In this document: piece after piece, positions 42,248 through 51,032 of the stretch
Position numbering within the stretch: position 1 is the first letter of the stretch
Layout: each line of letters opens with the position of its first letter
NCBI RefSeq assembly: GCF_050529585.1
Contig: NZ_CP172882.1
Span: 186,001 to 250,000, forward strand
DNA length: 64,000 nucleotides
Direction of reading: 5' to 3'
From: Enterococcus_D sp050529585
Lineage (GTDB): Bacteria > Bacillota > Bacilli > Lactobacillales > Enterococcaceae
Notes under the pieces: generated by a model
Database searches by the model: none
What the model saw: only the letters and a program-made list of their open reading frames with translations
Told to the model about the DNA's origin: nothing
Made by a program: the position numbers and the translations under genes

Positions 42248-42559
42248 ATGTTTGTTAAAAAAGGCGATAAAGTTAAAGTTATCACTGGTAAAGACAAAAA
42301 CAAAGAAGGCGTTGTGCTAGCAGCGTTTCCTAAAAAAGACAAAGTCGTTGTTGAAGGTGTCAATGTCGTGAAAAAACACCAAAAACCTTCTCAAACTGCT
42401 CCTCAAGGCGGAATCGTTGAAATGGAAGCACCCATTCATGTTTCAAACGTGATGGTGGTTGATCCTTCGAACGGTGAAGCAACACGTGTAGGTTACAAAG
42501 AAGTTGACGGCAAAAAAGTCCGCGTTTCTAAAAAAACCGGCGAAGTTCTTGATAAATAA
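42248..42559 (+). CDS. rplX: 50S ribosomal protein L24
   Basis: 103 aa. KOW-domain assembly initiator: FVKKGDKVKVITGKDKNKEGVV at the N terminus. AAAGGAGGTG precedes the ATG; 35 bases after rplN. Confidence 0.97.
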   Translation: MFVKKGDKVKVITGKDKNKEGVVLAAFPKKDKVVVEGVNVVKKHQKPSQTAPQGGIVEMEAPIHVSNVMVVDPSNGEATRVGYKEVDGKKVRVSKKTGEVLDK

Positions 42560-42586
42560 TCAGATGAAGGAAGGAGGGGCTAACAG

Positions 42587-43126
42587 ATGAACCGCCTTAA
42601 AGAAAAATATTCAAAAGAAGTTGTCCCATCATTAATGGACAAATTTAACTACAGCTCAATCATGCAAGCACCAAAAGTTGATAAGATCGTTATCAACATG
42701 GGTGTGGGTGATGCTGTTTCAAACGCAAAAAACTTAGACAAAGCTGTTGAAGAATTACAATTGATCTCAGGTCAAAAACCATTGATCACTAAAGCGAAAA
42801 AATCAATCGCTGGCTTCCGTTTACGTGAAGGTATGCCGATTGGTGCGAAAGTCACATTGCGTGGCGAAAGAATGTATGAATTCTTAGACAAATTGGTCAG
42901 TGTTTCATTGCCACGTGTCCGTGACTTCCACGGTGTGAGCAAAAAAGCGTTCGACGGACGCGGAAACTACACTTTAGGGATCAAAGAACAATTGATCTTC
43001 CCTGAAGTTGACTACGATTTGATCGATAAAGTACGTGGTATGGATATCGTTATTGTAACAACAGCAAACACAGATGAAGAATCTCGTGAATTGTTAACAC
43101 AATTAGGCATGCCATTCCAAAAATAA
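42587..43126 (+). CDS. rplE: 50S ribosomal protein L5
   Basis: 179 aa. Binds 5S rRNA and P-site tRNA in the central protuberance. NRLKEKYSKEVVPSLM, NMGVGDAVSNAK, GRGNYTLGIKEQLIFPE and IVTTANTDEESRELL are the standard blocks. GAAGGAGGGG before the start. Confidence 0.98.
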   Translation: MNRLKEKYSKEVVPSLMDKFNYSSIMQAPKVDKIVINMGVGDAVSNAKNLDKAVEELQLISGQKPLITKAKKSIAGFRLREGMPIGAKVTLRGERMYEFLDKLVSVSLPRVRDFHGVSKKAFDGRGNYTLGIKEQLIFPEVDYDLIDKVRGMDIVIVTTANTDEESRELLTQLGMPFQK

Positions 43127-43144
43127 AAAAAGGAGGCGAACTAC

Positions 43145-43330
43145 GTGGCTAAAAAATCAATGATTGCTAAAAACAAACGCCCTGCTAAATTCTCAACACA
43201 AGAATATACACGTTGCGAACGTTGCGGACGTCCACATTCAGTTTATCGTAAATTTCATCTATGCCGTATTTGCTTCCGCGAACTTGCCTATAAAGGACAA
43301 ATTCCCGGCGTGAAGAAAGCTAGCTGGTAA
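43145..43330 (+). CDS. rpsN: 30S ribosomal protein S14, zinc-binding type Z
   Basis: 61 aa, GTG start behind AAAGGAGG. Short zinc form: Cys24, Cys27, Cys40 and Cys43 (CERC...CRIC) make the zinc ribbon. Many Firmicutes carry a second, zinc-free S14 elsewhere under Zur control; none is in this window. Confidence 0.97.
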   Translation: MAKKSMIAKNKRPAKFSTQEYTRCERCGRPHSVYRKFHLCRICFRELAYKGQIPGVKKASW

Positions 43331-43362
43331 ACTATACTCGCATAAAGGAGGTAAATTATCCC

Positions 43363-43761
43363 ATGGTCATGACAGATCCAATCGCAGATTTTCTAACGCG
43401 CGTGCGTAACGCAAACATGGTTAAACACGAAAGCTTAGAAGTACCTGCTTCAAAAATCAAACGTGATATCGCTGAAATCTTGAAACGTGAAGGTTTCGTC
43501 CGCGATGTTGAATACATTGAAGATGACAAACAAGGCGTGATCCGCGTATTTCTTAAATACGGTAAAAACGGCGAACGTGTTATCACAAACCTAAAACGTA
43601 TCTCTAAACCAGGCTTGCGTGCTTATGTCAAAGCTGACGAAGTACCTAAAGTATTAAATGGTCTAGGAATCGCAATTATCTCAACTTCTGACGGTGTAAT
43701 CACTGACAAAGAAGCTAGAGCAAAAAATGTTGGCGGCGAAGTAGTCGCTTATGTATGGTAA
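43363..43761 (+). CDS. rpsH: 30S ribosomal protein S8
   Basis: 132 aa. Binds helix 21 of 16S rRNA; in E. coli it represses the spc operon. MVMTDPIADFLTRVRNANMV and STSDGVITDKEAR motifs. AGGAGG lies 11 bases before the first ATG and 17 before the second, so 43363 is preferred. Confidence 0.98.
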   Translation: MVMTDPIADFLTRVRNANMVKHESLEVPASKIKRDIAEILKREGFVRDVEYIEDDKQGVIRVFLKYGKNGERVITNLKRISKPGLRAYVKADEVPKVLNGLGIAIISTSDGVITDKEARAKNVGGEVVAYVW

Positions 43762-43792
43762 TTTAAAATATTCCACAAGGAGGTGCCTCTAA

Positions 43793-44329
43793 GTGAGTCG
43801 TATCGGTAATAAGATCGTCGTTCTTCCTGCAGGTGTTGAAGTGAAACAAGCTGGAAACGACATTACAGTTAAAGGACCAAAAGGCGAATTGACACGTACG
43901 TTCTCTTCTGATATTTCAATGAATATTGAAGGAAACGAAGTATCATTTGCTCGTCCAAACGATAGTAAAGAAATGAAAACTATCCACGGAACTACCCGTG
44001 CAAACTTCAACAACATGGTTGTTGGTGTTTCTGAAGGTTTCCAAAAAGCGTTAGAATTGATCGGGGTTGGGTACCGTGCACAATTACAAGGCAAAAAACT
44101 TGTATTGAGCGTTGGTTACTCTCATCCAGTTGAAATCGACGCGCCAGCTGGCATTGAAATCGAAGTGCCATCTAACACTTCTGTTATCATCAAAGGAATC
44201 GATAAAGAAGTAGTCGGCGAATTGGCTGCCAATATCCGCGGCGTTCGTCCTCCAGAACCTTATAAAGGCAAAGGGATTCGTTATGTTGGCGAATTTGTAC
44301 GCCGTAAAGAAGGTAAAACTGGTAAATAG
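43793..44329 (+). CDS. rplF: 50S ribosomal protein L6
   Basis: 178 aa, GTG start behind AAGGAGGTG. Near the factor-binding site. MSRIGNKIVVLPAGV, VGVGYRAQLQGKKLVLSVGYSHP-type core and PPEPYKGKGIRYVGE are present. Its stop codon begins a hairpin (44328-44347). Confidence 0.98.
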   Translation: MSRIGNKIVVLPAGVEVKQAGNDITVKGPKGELTRTFSSDISMNIEGNEVSFARPNDSKEMKTIHGTTRANFNNMVVGVSEGFQKALELIGVGYRAQLQGKKLVLSVGYSHPVEIDAPAGIEIEVPSNTSVIIKGIDKEVVGELAANIRGVRPPEPYKGKGIRYVGEFVRRKEGKTGK

Positions 44330-44347
44330 TCGTAAACTTTTACGACT
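44328..44347 (+). other. Hairpin between rplF and rplR
   Basis: AGTCGTAAA-CT-TTTACGACT, perfect, starting in the rplF stop codon, followed by a second small dyad (CTAGC...GCTAG) and no T run. Probably an mRNA processing or stability element. Confidence 0.5.
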
Positions 44348-44385
44348 AGCAGCTTAGGCTAGCAAATAAAAAGAGGTGACAAATT

Positions 44386-44742
44386 GTGATTACAAAACCA
44401 GATAAAAACAAGACACGTCAAAAAAGACATCGTCGCGTACGTAACAAAATCTCTGGTACTGCTGAGTGCCCACGCTTAAACGTGTTCCGTTCGAACAAAA
44501 ACATCTACGCACAAGTAATTGATGACGTAGCGGGTGTGACGCTAGCAAGTGCCTCTGCCTTAGATAAAGAAGTTTCAGGTGCAAACAAAACTGAACAAGC
44601 ACAAGCTGTCGGTAAATTAGTCGCAGAACGTGCAGCAGCAAAAGGTATTAAAGTAGTAGTCTTTGACCGTGGTGGATACCTTTACCATGGCCGTGTAGCA
44701 GCTTTAGCTGAAGCAGCACGCGAAAATGGACTAGAATTTTAA
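44386..44742 (+). CDS. rplR: 50S ribosomal protein L18
   Basis: 118 aa, GTG start behind AAGAGGTG. 5S rRNA-binding. KRHRRVRNKISGTAECPRLNVFRSNKNIYAQVI-type core and VFDRGGYLYHGRVAALAEAAR at the C terminus. Confidence 0.97.
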   Translation: MITKPDKNKTRQKRHRRVRNKISGTAECPRLNVFRSNKNIYAQVIDDVAGVTLASASALDKEVSGANKTEQAQAVGKLVAERAAAKGIKVVVFDRGGYLYHGRVAALAEAARENGLEF

Positions 44743-44762
44743 GAGAAGGAGGAACACCATTC

Positions 44763-45263
44763 ATGGTTTATATTGATCCAAAACATTTGGAATTAGAAGA
44801 CCGCGTTGTTGCGATCAACCGTGTTACTAAAGTTGTTAAAGGTGGACGTCGTCTGCGCTTTGCTGCTTTAGTCGTTGTCGGTGACAAAAACGGACACGTA
44901 GGTTTTGGTACTGGTAAAGCACAAGAAGTACCAGAAGCAATCCGTAAAGCAATCGAAGACGCGAAGAAAAACTTGGTTGAAGTACCAATGGTTGGTTCTA
45001 CAATCCCTCACGAAGTTATCGGTGTATTCGGTGGCGGACGTATCCTAATGAAACCTGCTGTAGAAGGTTCTGGGGTCGCTGCTGGTGGACCAGTTCGTGC
45101 CGTATTGGAATTAGCTGGGGTAGCAGATATCACATCTAAATCTTTAGGTTCTAACACACCAATCAACGTTGTTCGCGCAACAGTTGAAGGTTTGAAACAA
45201 TTAAAACGCGCTGAAGAAGTGGCAGCACTTCGCGGCAAATCAGTTGAAGAATTAATCGGTTAA
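44763..45263 (+). CDS. rpsE: 30S ribosomal protein S5
   Basis: 166 aa. Decoding fidelity protein; N-terminal double-stranded RNA-binding fold with VALVVVGDKNGHVGFG-type block, then GGGRILMKPAVEGSGVAAGGPVRAVLE. GAGAAGGAGG before the ATG. Thirteen bases before rpmD. Confidence 0.98.
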   Translation: MVYIDPKHLELEDRVVAINRVTKVVKGGRRLRFAALVVVGDKNGHVGFGTGKAQEVPEAIRKAIEDAKKNLVEVPMVGSTIPHEVIGVFGGGRILMKPAVEGSGVAAGGPVRAVLELAGVADITSKSLGSNTPINVVRATVEGLKQLKRAEEVAALRGKSVEELIG

Positions 45264-45276
45264 GGAGGACAACATA

Positions 45277-45456
45277 ATGGCTGAATTGAAAATTACTTTA
45301 AAACGCAGTATTATCGGACGTCCTCAAAACCAACGCGATACTGTAAAAGCGTTAGGTCTAACTAAAATGAACTCAACAGTTGTAAAACCTGCTAATGATG
45401 CAATCAAAGGCATGGTCAATACTGTTTCTCATTTAGTGGACGTTGAAGAAGTCTAA
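45277..45456 (+). CDS. rpmD: 50S ribosomal protein L30
   Basis: 59 aa, ATG 45277 to TAA 45456, behind AAGGAGG. Starts MAELKITLKRSIIGRP and contains QRDTVKALGLTKMNS, the L30 signature; ends VDVEEV. Small, but position between rpsE and rplO and the sequence make it certain. Confidence 0.97.
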   Translation: MAELKITLKRSIIGRPQNQRDTVKALGLTKMNSTVVKPANDAIKGMVNTVSHLVDVEEV

Positions 45457-45496
45457 GGATCAGCAGATCTAGTTTGATTAAGGAGGTGCCAAACCT

Positions 45497-45937
45497 ATGA
45501 AACTTCATGAATTAAAACCATCAGAAGGCTCACGCCAAGTACGTAACCGTGTTGGACGAGGAACTTCATCTGGTAACGGTAAAACAGCTGGACGTGGACA
45601 AAAAGGTCAAAAAGCTCGTTCAGGTGGCGGAGTACGTCTAGGATTCGAAGGTGGACAAACACCATTGTTCCGTCGTTTGCCAAAACGTGGCTTTACCAAT
45701 GTAAACCGTAAAGAATATGCAGTCATCAATCTTGATGTCTTAAACCGCTTTGAAGACGGTGCTGAAGTAACACCTGTTGCTTTACACGAAGCTGGAATCG
45801 TCAAAGACGAAAAAGCTGGAATCAAAGTATTAGCTAACGGAGAATTAACGAAGAAATTGACTGTGAAAGCAGCTAAATTTTCAAAAGCAGCTGAGGAAGC
45901 AATCGTTGCTGCTGGTGGATCAATCGAGGTGATCTAA
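45497..45937 (+). CDS. rplO: 50S ribosomal protein L15
   Basis: 146 aa. Late assembly protein. MKLHELKPSEGSRQVRNRVGRG, then the Gly/Arg-rich GRGQKGQKARSGGGVRLGFEGGQ tail region, and a folded C-terminal half. Stop overlaps the secY start by one base. Confidence 0.98.
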   Translation: MKLHELKPSEGSRQVRNRVGRGTSSGNGKTAGRGQKGQKARSGGGVRLGFEGGQTPLFRRLPKRGFTNVNRKEYAVINLDVLNRFEDGAEVTPVALHEAGIVKDEKAGIKVLANGELTKKLTVKAAKFSKAAEEAIVAAGGSIEVI

Positions 45938-47232
45938 TGATCAAACTATTGAAGGATGCCTTTAAAGTAAAAGATATTAGATCAAGAATTTTGTTCACCG
46001 TGTTTATCTTGTTTGTCTTTCGTCTGGGAACACACATTACCGTGCCAGGCGTAGACGCAAGCCGCTTGTCTACTATTGCTGATTTGCCATTTTTAAATAT
46101 GTTGAATCTGGTCAGTGGTGGCGCTATGCAACAATTTTCGATCTTCTCGATGGGGGTCTCACCTTACATCACTGCCTCGATTGTTATCCAATTGCTGCAG
46201 ATGGATATCGTACCAAAATTTGTTGAATGGTCTAAACAAGGGGAAGTCGGTCGTAAAAAATTAAACCAAGCAACGCGTTATTTGACATTGGTATTGGCGT
46301 TTGTCCAATCAATGACATTGACAGCTGGTTTTAACTATTACACACAACTAGGCTTCGTAAACAATCCGAACGTTGCTACGTTTATCGTCATTGGTTTGAT
46401 CTTGACAGCAGGCACGATGTTAGTGACTTGGCTAGGGGAACAAATTACGGAACGTGGTATTGGAAATGGTGTGTCAATGATCATCTTTGCAGGGATCATT
46501 TCACGCTTGCCGGCCAGCATCAAAGAATTGATCGAGGATTATTTCATCAACGTGGAAAAATCTGACATCTGGGTCAACGCTCTCTTTATGCTGATTCTTG
46601 TCGTAGCTGTATTGCTCGTTATTACTTTTGTAACATACGTTCAACAAGCAGAACGCAAGATTCCGATCCAATATACCAAACGGGTAGCAGGCGCACCAAC
46701 AAGCAGTTACCTTCCATTGAAAGTAAATGCTGCTGGGGTGATTCCAGTTATCTTTGCCAGCTCTTTGATCACGACGCCAAATGCGATCATTCAAGCATTG
46801 GGTAGTTCGTACAAAGGTGAAACTTGGTATGACGTTGTTCAAATGATTTTTAGTTATAACACCGTACCGGGTGCTATCGTATATACGGTCTTGATCGTCG
46901 CATTTACATTCTTCTACGCATTTGTTCAAGTCAACCCTGAGAAATTAGCGGAAAACTTGCAAAAACAAGGAAGTTATATTCCAAGTGTGCGTCCTGGTAA
47001 AGGAACAGAAGAATATGTATCGCGTTTATTGATGCGATTAAGTACTGTCGGGTCAGTGTTCTTAGGCTTGGTTGCATTGCTGCCGATCATTGCACAAATG
47101 GTTTGGAACTTACCGCAATCAATCGGGTTAGGTGGAACAAGTTTATTGATCGTCATCGGGGTGGCTCTGGATACTGCCAAGCAGTTAGAAGGACTTATGC
47201 TGAAACGAAAATATACTGGTTTTATCAATTAA
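45937..47232 (+). CDS. secY: Protein translocase subunit SecY
   Basis: 431 aa, ten membrane helices. Central channel of the Sec translocon. FRLGTHITVPGVD in the first segment, the plug region GGAMQQFSIFSMGVSPYI, and the cytoplasmic loop ERKIPIQYTKRV are recognisable. Start overlaps the rplO stop (TAATG), so translation is coupled. Confidence 0.98.
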   Translation: MIKLLKDAFKVKDIRSRILFTVFILFVFRLGTHITVPGVDASRLSTIADLPFLNMLNLVSGGAMQQFSIFSMGVSPYITASIVIQLLQMDIVPKFVEWSKQGEVGRKKLNQATRYLTLVLAFVQSMTLTAGFNYYTQLGFVNNPNVATFIVIGLILTAGTMLVTWLGEQITERGIGNGVSMIIFAGIISRLPASIKELIEDYFINVEKSDIWVNALFMLILVVAVLLVITFVTYVQQAERKIPIQYTKRVAGAPTSSYLPLKVNAAGVIPVIFASSLITTPNAIIQALGSSYKGETWYDVVQMIFSYNTVPGAIVYTVLIVAFTFFYAFVQVNPEKLAENLQKQGSYIPSVRPGKGTEEYVSRLLMRLSTVGSVFLGLVALLPIIAQMVWNLPQSIGLGGTSLLIVIGVALDTAKQLEGLMLKRKYTGFIN

Positions 47233-47242
47233 AGTTATTGAG

Positions 47243-47264
47243 GTGTTGAGGTCTTCCTCAACAC
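47243..47264 (+). other. Hairpin between secY and adk
   Basis: GTGTTGAGG-TCTT-CCTCAACAC, perfect 9-bp stem with a stable tetraloop-size loop; no T run follows (TATTCAAAAA). May separate or stabilise mRNA segments rather than terminate. Confidence 0.55.
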
Positions 47265-47292
47265 TATTCAAAAACTTACAGGAGGAATTAGA

Positions 47293-47937
47293 ATGAACCT
47301 CATTTTAATGGGATTACCTGGTGCCGGAAAAGGTACTCAGGCAGAACGTATCGTTGCTGAATACGGTCTTCCTCATATTTCAACAGGCGATATGTTTCGG
47401 GCTGCGATGGCGAACGAAACAGAACTAGGCCTTAAAGCAAAATCATACATGGACCAAGGTGCATTGGTTCCTGATGAGGTCACCAACGGCATCGTCAAAG
47501 CGCGTCTGGCAGAACCTGATACTGAGAAAGGCTTCTTATTAGACGGCTTTCCTCGGACGTTAGATCAAGCCAAAGCATTAGACGCTATGTTGCAAGACCT
47601 TAACAAGAAAATCGATGCAGTGATTGATATCCATGTTCCTGAAGAAGTTCTTGTAGAACGTTTAGCCGGCCGCTTCATGTGCCGCAATTGTGGGGCAACT
47701 TATCATAAATTGTTCAATCCGCCAAAAGTGGAAGGAACATGTGATCGTTGCGGAAGTCATGACTTCTATCAACGTGAAGATGATAAGCCTGAGACGGTCA
47801 AAAATCGTCTAGCTGTCAATATTGAAAGTAGTCAACCAATCTTATCTTATTACAAAGACCAAGGGTTATTGCAATCAATTGATGGGGATCGCGACATCGA
47901 TGCTGTCTTCGAAGATGTACAACACATCATTGACTAA
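47293..47937 (+). CDS. adk: Adenylate kinase
   Basis: 214 aa. Interconverts ATP + AMP and two ADP. P-loop GLPGAGKGT at 7-15, DGFPRT at 84-89, and a zinc LID with Cys130, Cys133, Cys150 and Cys153, as in Gram-positive long-form enzymes. CAGGAGG before the ATG. In Bacillus map follows; here infA does, after a new promoter. Confidence 0.98.
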   Translation: MNLILMGLPGAGKGTQAERIVAEYGLPHISTGDMFRAAMANETELGLKAKSYMDQGALVPDEVTNGIVKARLAEPDTEKGFLLDGFPRTLDQAKALDAMLQDLNKKIDAVIDIHVPEEVLVERLAGRFMCRNCGATYHKLFNPPKVEGTCDRCGSHDFYQREDDKPETVKNRLAVNIESSQPILSYYKDQGLLQSIDGDRDIDAVFEDVQHIID

Positions 47938-47979
47938 TCATAGATTGCCCGAGACCAACTTGCAGCTTAAAACTTTCTC

Positions 47980-48008
47980 TTGAAACCTTTGACAGGATAT
48001 GGTAAAAT
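47980..48008 (+). promoter_or_regulatory. Promoter upstream of infA
   Basis: TTGAAA (47980-47985), 17 bases, TAAAAT (48003-48008) with an extended TG one base before the -10. It gives the infA-rpmJ-rpsM-rpsK-rpoA-rplQ part a transcription start of its own. Confidence 0.7.
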
Positions 48009-48063
48009 ATATCAGTCCGACTTCTACCTTTTCGTAGGGTGGGAGCATAGTTTGAGAATATCA

Positions 48064-48084
48064 GGTGGGAACCGCGTTTCCGCC
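48064..48084 (+). promoter_or_regulatory. Hairpin in the infA leader
   Basis: GGTGGGAA (48064-48071) pairs with TTTCCGCC (48077-48084) around a CCGCG loop, including two G-U pairs, 42 bases before the infA start. No T run follows. Confidence 0.4.
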
Positions 48085-48126
48085 ATTTTATCGTGTGAAA
48101 ATCACAAGTACAAGGAGGTACTGTGC

Positions 48127-48345
48127 GTGGCAAAAGAAGATATGATTGAAGTCGAAGGTACAGTCGTCGAAACTTTGCCGAATGCAATGTTTAAAGTAGA
48201 ATTGGAAAACGGACACCAAGTTCTAGCGACCGTTTCTGGTAAAATCCGGATGCACTACATTCGTATATTACCTGGAGACAAAGTAACGGTTGAATTATCA
48301 CCGTATGATCTGAACCGTGGCCGCATTACTTATCGCTTTAAATAA
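48127..48345 (+). CDS. infA: Translation initiation factor IF-1
   Basis: 72 aa from GTG 48127, behind AAGGAGG; the frame is open further upstream, but that part is leader. OB-fold: MAKEDMIEVEGTVVE, NGHQVLATVSGKIRMHYIRIL and VTVELSPYDLNRGRI are the IF-1 signature. Binds the A site during initiation. Confidence 0.98.
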   Translation: MAKEDMIEVEGTVVETLPNAMFKVELENGHQVLATVSGKIRMHYIRILPGDKVTVELSPYDLNRGRITYRFK

Positions 48346-48377
48346 TTGTACTCCGTAAAACCACAGGAGGTATTATC

Positions 48378-48494
48378 ATGAAAGTAAGACCATCAGTAAA
48401 ACCAATGTGCGAACATTGTAAAGTAATTCGTCGTAAAGGGCGCGTTATGGTGATTTGCCCAGCAAATCCAAAACATAAACAACGTCAAGGATAA
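48378..48494 (+). CDS. rpmJ: 50S ribosomal protein L36
   Basis: 38 aa, ATG 48378 to TAA 48494, behind GGAGG. MKVRPSVKPMCEHCKVIRR start; Cys11, Cys14, Cys27 and His33 form the zinc site, so this is the zinc-binding form. Confidence 0.97.
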   Translation: MKVRPSVKPMCEHCKVIRRKGRVMVICPANPKHKQRQG

Positions 48495-48511
48495 TTGGAG
48501 GTGTAACAAAT

Positions 48512-48877
48512 ATGGCTCGTATTGCAGGAGTAGATATTCCTCGTGATAAACGTGTGGTCGTTTCACTTACTTATATCTATGGTATTGGTAACACGACTGC
48601 AAAACAAATTTTAGCAGACGCAGGTGTTTCTGAAGAAGTTCGCGTTCGTGACTTAACGAATGAACAAACAGATGCTATCCGTGCGGAAATCGATAAATTA
48701 AAAGTTGAAGGTGACTTACGTCGCGAAGTGAACTTGAACATCAAACGCTTGATGGAAATTGGTTCATACCGTGGGATCCGTCATCGTCGTGGATTGCCAA
48801 CTCGTGGACAAAACACGAAAAACAATGCACGTACTCGTAAAGGCCCGTCTAAAACAGTCGCAGGCAAGAAAAAATAA
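48512..48877 (+). CDS. rpsM: 30S ribosomal protein S13
   Basis: 121 aa. Head protein bridging to the 50S subunit. MARIAGVDIPRDKRVV, the helix-hairpin-helix YIYGIGNTTAKQIL, and GIRHRRGLPTRGQ with TRKGPSK at the basic tail. GGAGGTG before the ATG. Confidence 0.98.
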   Translation: MARIAGVDIPRDKRVVVSLTYIYGIGNTTAKQILADAGVSEEVRVRDLTNEQTDAIRAEIDKLKVEGDLRREVNLNIKRLMEIGSYRGIRHRRGLPTRGQNTKNNARTRKGPSKTVAGKKK

Positions 48878-48904
48878 TTCCTAAGTGAAGGAGGTTAAAA
48901 CTTC

Positions 48905-49294
48905 ATGGCAGCAAAAAAAGTGAGTCGTAAACGCCGTGTGAAAAAGAATATTGAAGCGGGTATTGCACATATTCACTCAACATTCAATAATACAATCATT
49001 ATGATCACTGATACTCATGGTAATGCATTAGCATGGTCATCAGCTGGTTCATTAGGTTTCAAAGGAAGCAAAAAATCTACTCCTTTTGCCGCTCAAATGG
49101 CAGCAGAAACAGCTACCAAAGCAGCAATGGAACACGGATTAAGAACTGTAGAAGTAACAGTTAAAGGACCTGGTTCTGGACGTGAAGCAGCAATTCGTTC
49201 ATTACAAGCAGCAGGTTTGGAAGTGAGTGCAATCCGTGACGTGACGCCAGTCCCTCATAATGGATGCCGCCCTCCAAAACGCCGTCGTGTTTAA
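48905..49294 (+). CDS. rpsK: 30S ribosomal protein S11
   Basis: 129 aa. Platform protein near the E-site mRNA. HIHSTFNNTIIMITD, SSAGSLGFKGSKKSTPFAAQ and the C-terminal PHNGCRPPKRRRV are all typical. GAAGGAGG before the start. Confidence 0.98.
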   Translation: MAAKKVSRKRRVKKNIEAGIAHIHSTFNNTIIMITDTHGNALAWSSAGSLGFKGSKKSTPFAAQMAAETATKAAMEHGLRTVEVTVKGPGSGREAAIRSLQAAGLEVSAIRDVTPVPHNGCRPPKRRRV

Positions 49295-49373
49295 TGAGTG
49301 CTGCTCATTTTGAGTGTAACAAATACGTCATTGAACAAGACACTTTTCGTTTTGAAAGGGGTAAAAGATAAGA

Positions 49374-50312
49374 ATGATTGAATTCGAAAAACCAAGAATC
49401 GCAAAGATTGATGAAGACAAAGATTATGGCAAGTTCATCGTTGAACCTCTAGAAAGAGGCTACGGAACTACACTAGGAAATTCCCTACGTCGTATTTTGT
49501 TATCTTCTTTACCTGGTGCGGCAATCACCAATATTCAAATCGATGGAGTTTTACACGAATTCTCTACTGTTAAGGGCGTTCGGGAAGACGTTGCTCAAAT
49601 CATCTTGAATATTAAAGGTCTTGCATTGAAAATGTACGGGGACGAAGAAAAAACCCTGGAAATCGATATTTCTGGACCTGCTACGGTAACTGCTGGCGAT
49701 ATCATCGTTGACAGCGACGTAGAAATCCTTAACAAAGATATGTATATTTGTACCGTTTCTGAAGGTGCCAACTTCCATGCTCGCTTAACAGTGAAACCTG
49801 GTCGTGGTTATGTTCAAGCGGACGAAAATAAGAAAGAAGATATGCCGATCGGTGTTCTTCCTGTTGATTCTATCTATACACCAGTACGCCGTGTCAACTA
49901 CCAAGTAGAAAATACACGTGTTGGTCGTCGTGATGACTTCGACAAACTAACGATGGAAATTTGGACTGATGGCTCGATCGAACCATTAGAAGCAATGAGT
50001 CTATCTGCAAAAATCATGACCGAACATTTAGACATCTTTGTAAACCTAACTGATGAAGCAAAAAATGCTGAAATCATGGTGGAAAAAGAAGAAACACAAA
50101 AAGAAAAAATGTTGGAAATGACAATTGAAGAATTAGACTTATCTGTTCGTTCATATAACTGTCTAAAACGTGCAGGAATCAATACTGTACAAGAATTGAC
50201 TAACAAATCTGAACCAGAAATGATCAAAGTAAGAAACTTAGGCCGTAAATCTCTTGAAGAAGTCAAAGTGAAATTACATGATCTAGGTTTAGGATTACGT
50301 AAAGACGATTAA
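49374..50312 (+). CDS. rpoA: RNA polymerase alpha subunit
   Basis: 312 aa. N-terminal assembly domain (ERGYGTTLGNSLRRILLSSLPGAA) and C-terminal DNA/activator-binding domain (ELDLSVRSYNCLKRAGINTVQEL, RNLGRKSLEEVK) joined by a Glu/Lys-rich linker near residues 232-245. GAAAGGGG before the ATG. Confidence 0.98.
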   Translation: MIEFEKPRIAKIDEDKDYGKFIVEPLERGYGTTLGNSLRRILLSSLPGAAITNIQIDGVLHEFSTVKGVREDVAQIILNIKGLALKMYGDEEKTLEIDISGPATVTAGDIIVDSDVEILNKDMYICTVSEGANFHARLTVKPGRGYVQADENKKEDMPIGVLPVDSIYTPVRRVNYQVENTRVGRRDDFDKLTMEIWTDGSIEPLEAMSLSAKIMTEHLDIFVNLTDEAKNAEIMVEKEETQKEKMLEMTIEELDLSVRSYNCLKRAGINTVQELTNKSEPEMIKVRNLGRKSLEEVKVKLHDLGLGLRKDD

Positions 50313-50383
50313 ACCGTTTTCGACTGCGTTAGTTCGGTTCGTTTAACCGAAACAACATTTCGAAAGTGAAGGAGGGAAACCAC

Positions 50384-50764
50384 GTGAGTTATCGTAAACT
50401 AGGACGCACATCTAGCCAACGTAAAGCGATGTTGCGTGATTTGACAACTGATTTATTCATTAACGAACGTATCGTTACGACTGAAGCGCGTGCGAAAGAA
50501 GTTCGTTCAACTGCAGAAAAAATGATCACTTTAGGTAAACGTGGTGATTTGCATGCACGTCGTCAAGCAGCAGCATTCGTACGTAATGAAGTTGCTAGCG
50601 TTCGTGAAGAAAACGAAGAAGTAGTCATTGAATCTGCTTTGCAAAAACTATTCAATGATATCGCTCCTCGTTACACAGATCGCCAAGGCGGATATACACG
50701 TATCTTGAAAACAGAACCAAGACGCGGAGATTCTGCACCAATGGTTATCCTAGAACTTGTTTAA
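50384..50764 (+). CDS. rplQ: 50S ribosomal protein L17
   Basis: 126 aa from GTG 50384, behind AAGGAGGG; an ATG at 50366 precedes that site. MSYRKLGRTSSQRKAMLRDL start and RRGDSAPMVILELV end are characteristic. Last gene of the alpha segment before a termination region. Confidence 0.97.
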   Translation: MSYRKLGRTSSQRKAMLRDLTTDLFINERIVTTEARAKEVRSTAEKMITLGKRGDLHARRQAAAFVRNEVASVREENEEVVIESALQKLFNDIAPRYTDRQGGYTRILKTEPRRGDSAPMVILELV

Positions 50765-50779
50765 AATCACACTTATCAT

Positions 50780-50898
50780 CACTTTATAGATGTTTATTAA
50801 GAGTGTTATGATGTTGGAAGAACTTTTCCGAGTCTAGCTCAGCGCATACACCTCGATTTATCGGGGTGTACGCACTCATCATAAAGTGCTTTTTTTTT
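50780..50898 (+). terminator. Complex terminator region after rplQ
   Basis: CACTTTAT (50780-50787) can pair with ATAAAGTG (50881-50888), which runs straight into nine or so T. Inside lie GGAA/TTCC and a strong hairpin, CATACACCTCGA with TCGGGGTGTACG (50845-50872). The T run and outer helix suggest an intrinsic terminator with a folded interior. Confidence 0.5.
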
Positions 50899-51032
50899 AC
50901 TTTCGATTACCTGTCTTGACAGGTCATGGCAAGTGGAAAAAAGAACTGTCTAGAAATCAATAAGAATCATTGAAAATCAGCCTCTTTTTTGGTAGTGTTA
51001 GAAAGAATCAATCGCAATTGAAGGAGTCTATT

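Noticed and set aside
48062..48077. Sequence resembling the T-box core (AGGTGGGAACCGCG) upstream of infA
   Set aside because: It has one extra base within the T-box motif, the leader from the predicted start is only about 110 bases, too short for stem I and antiterminator, and infA is not an amino-acid-related target. The same bases form a simple hairpin.
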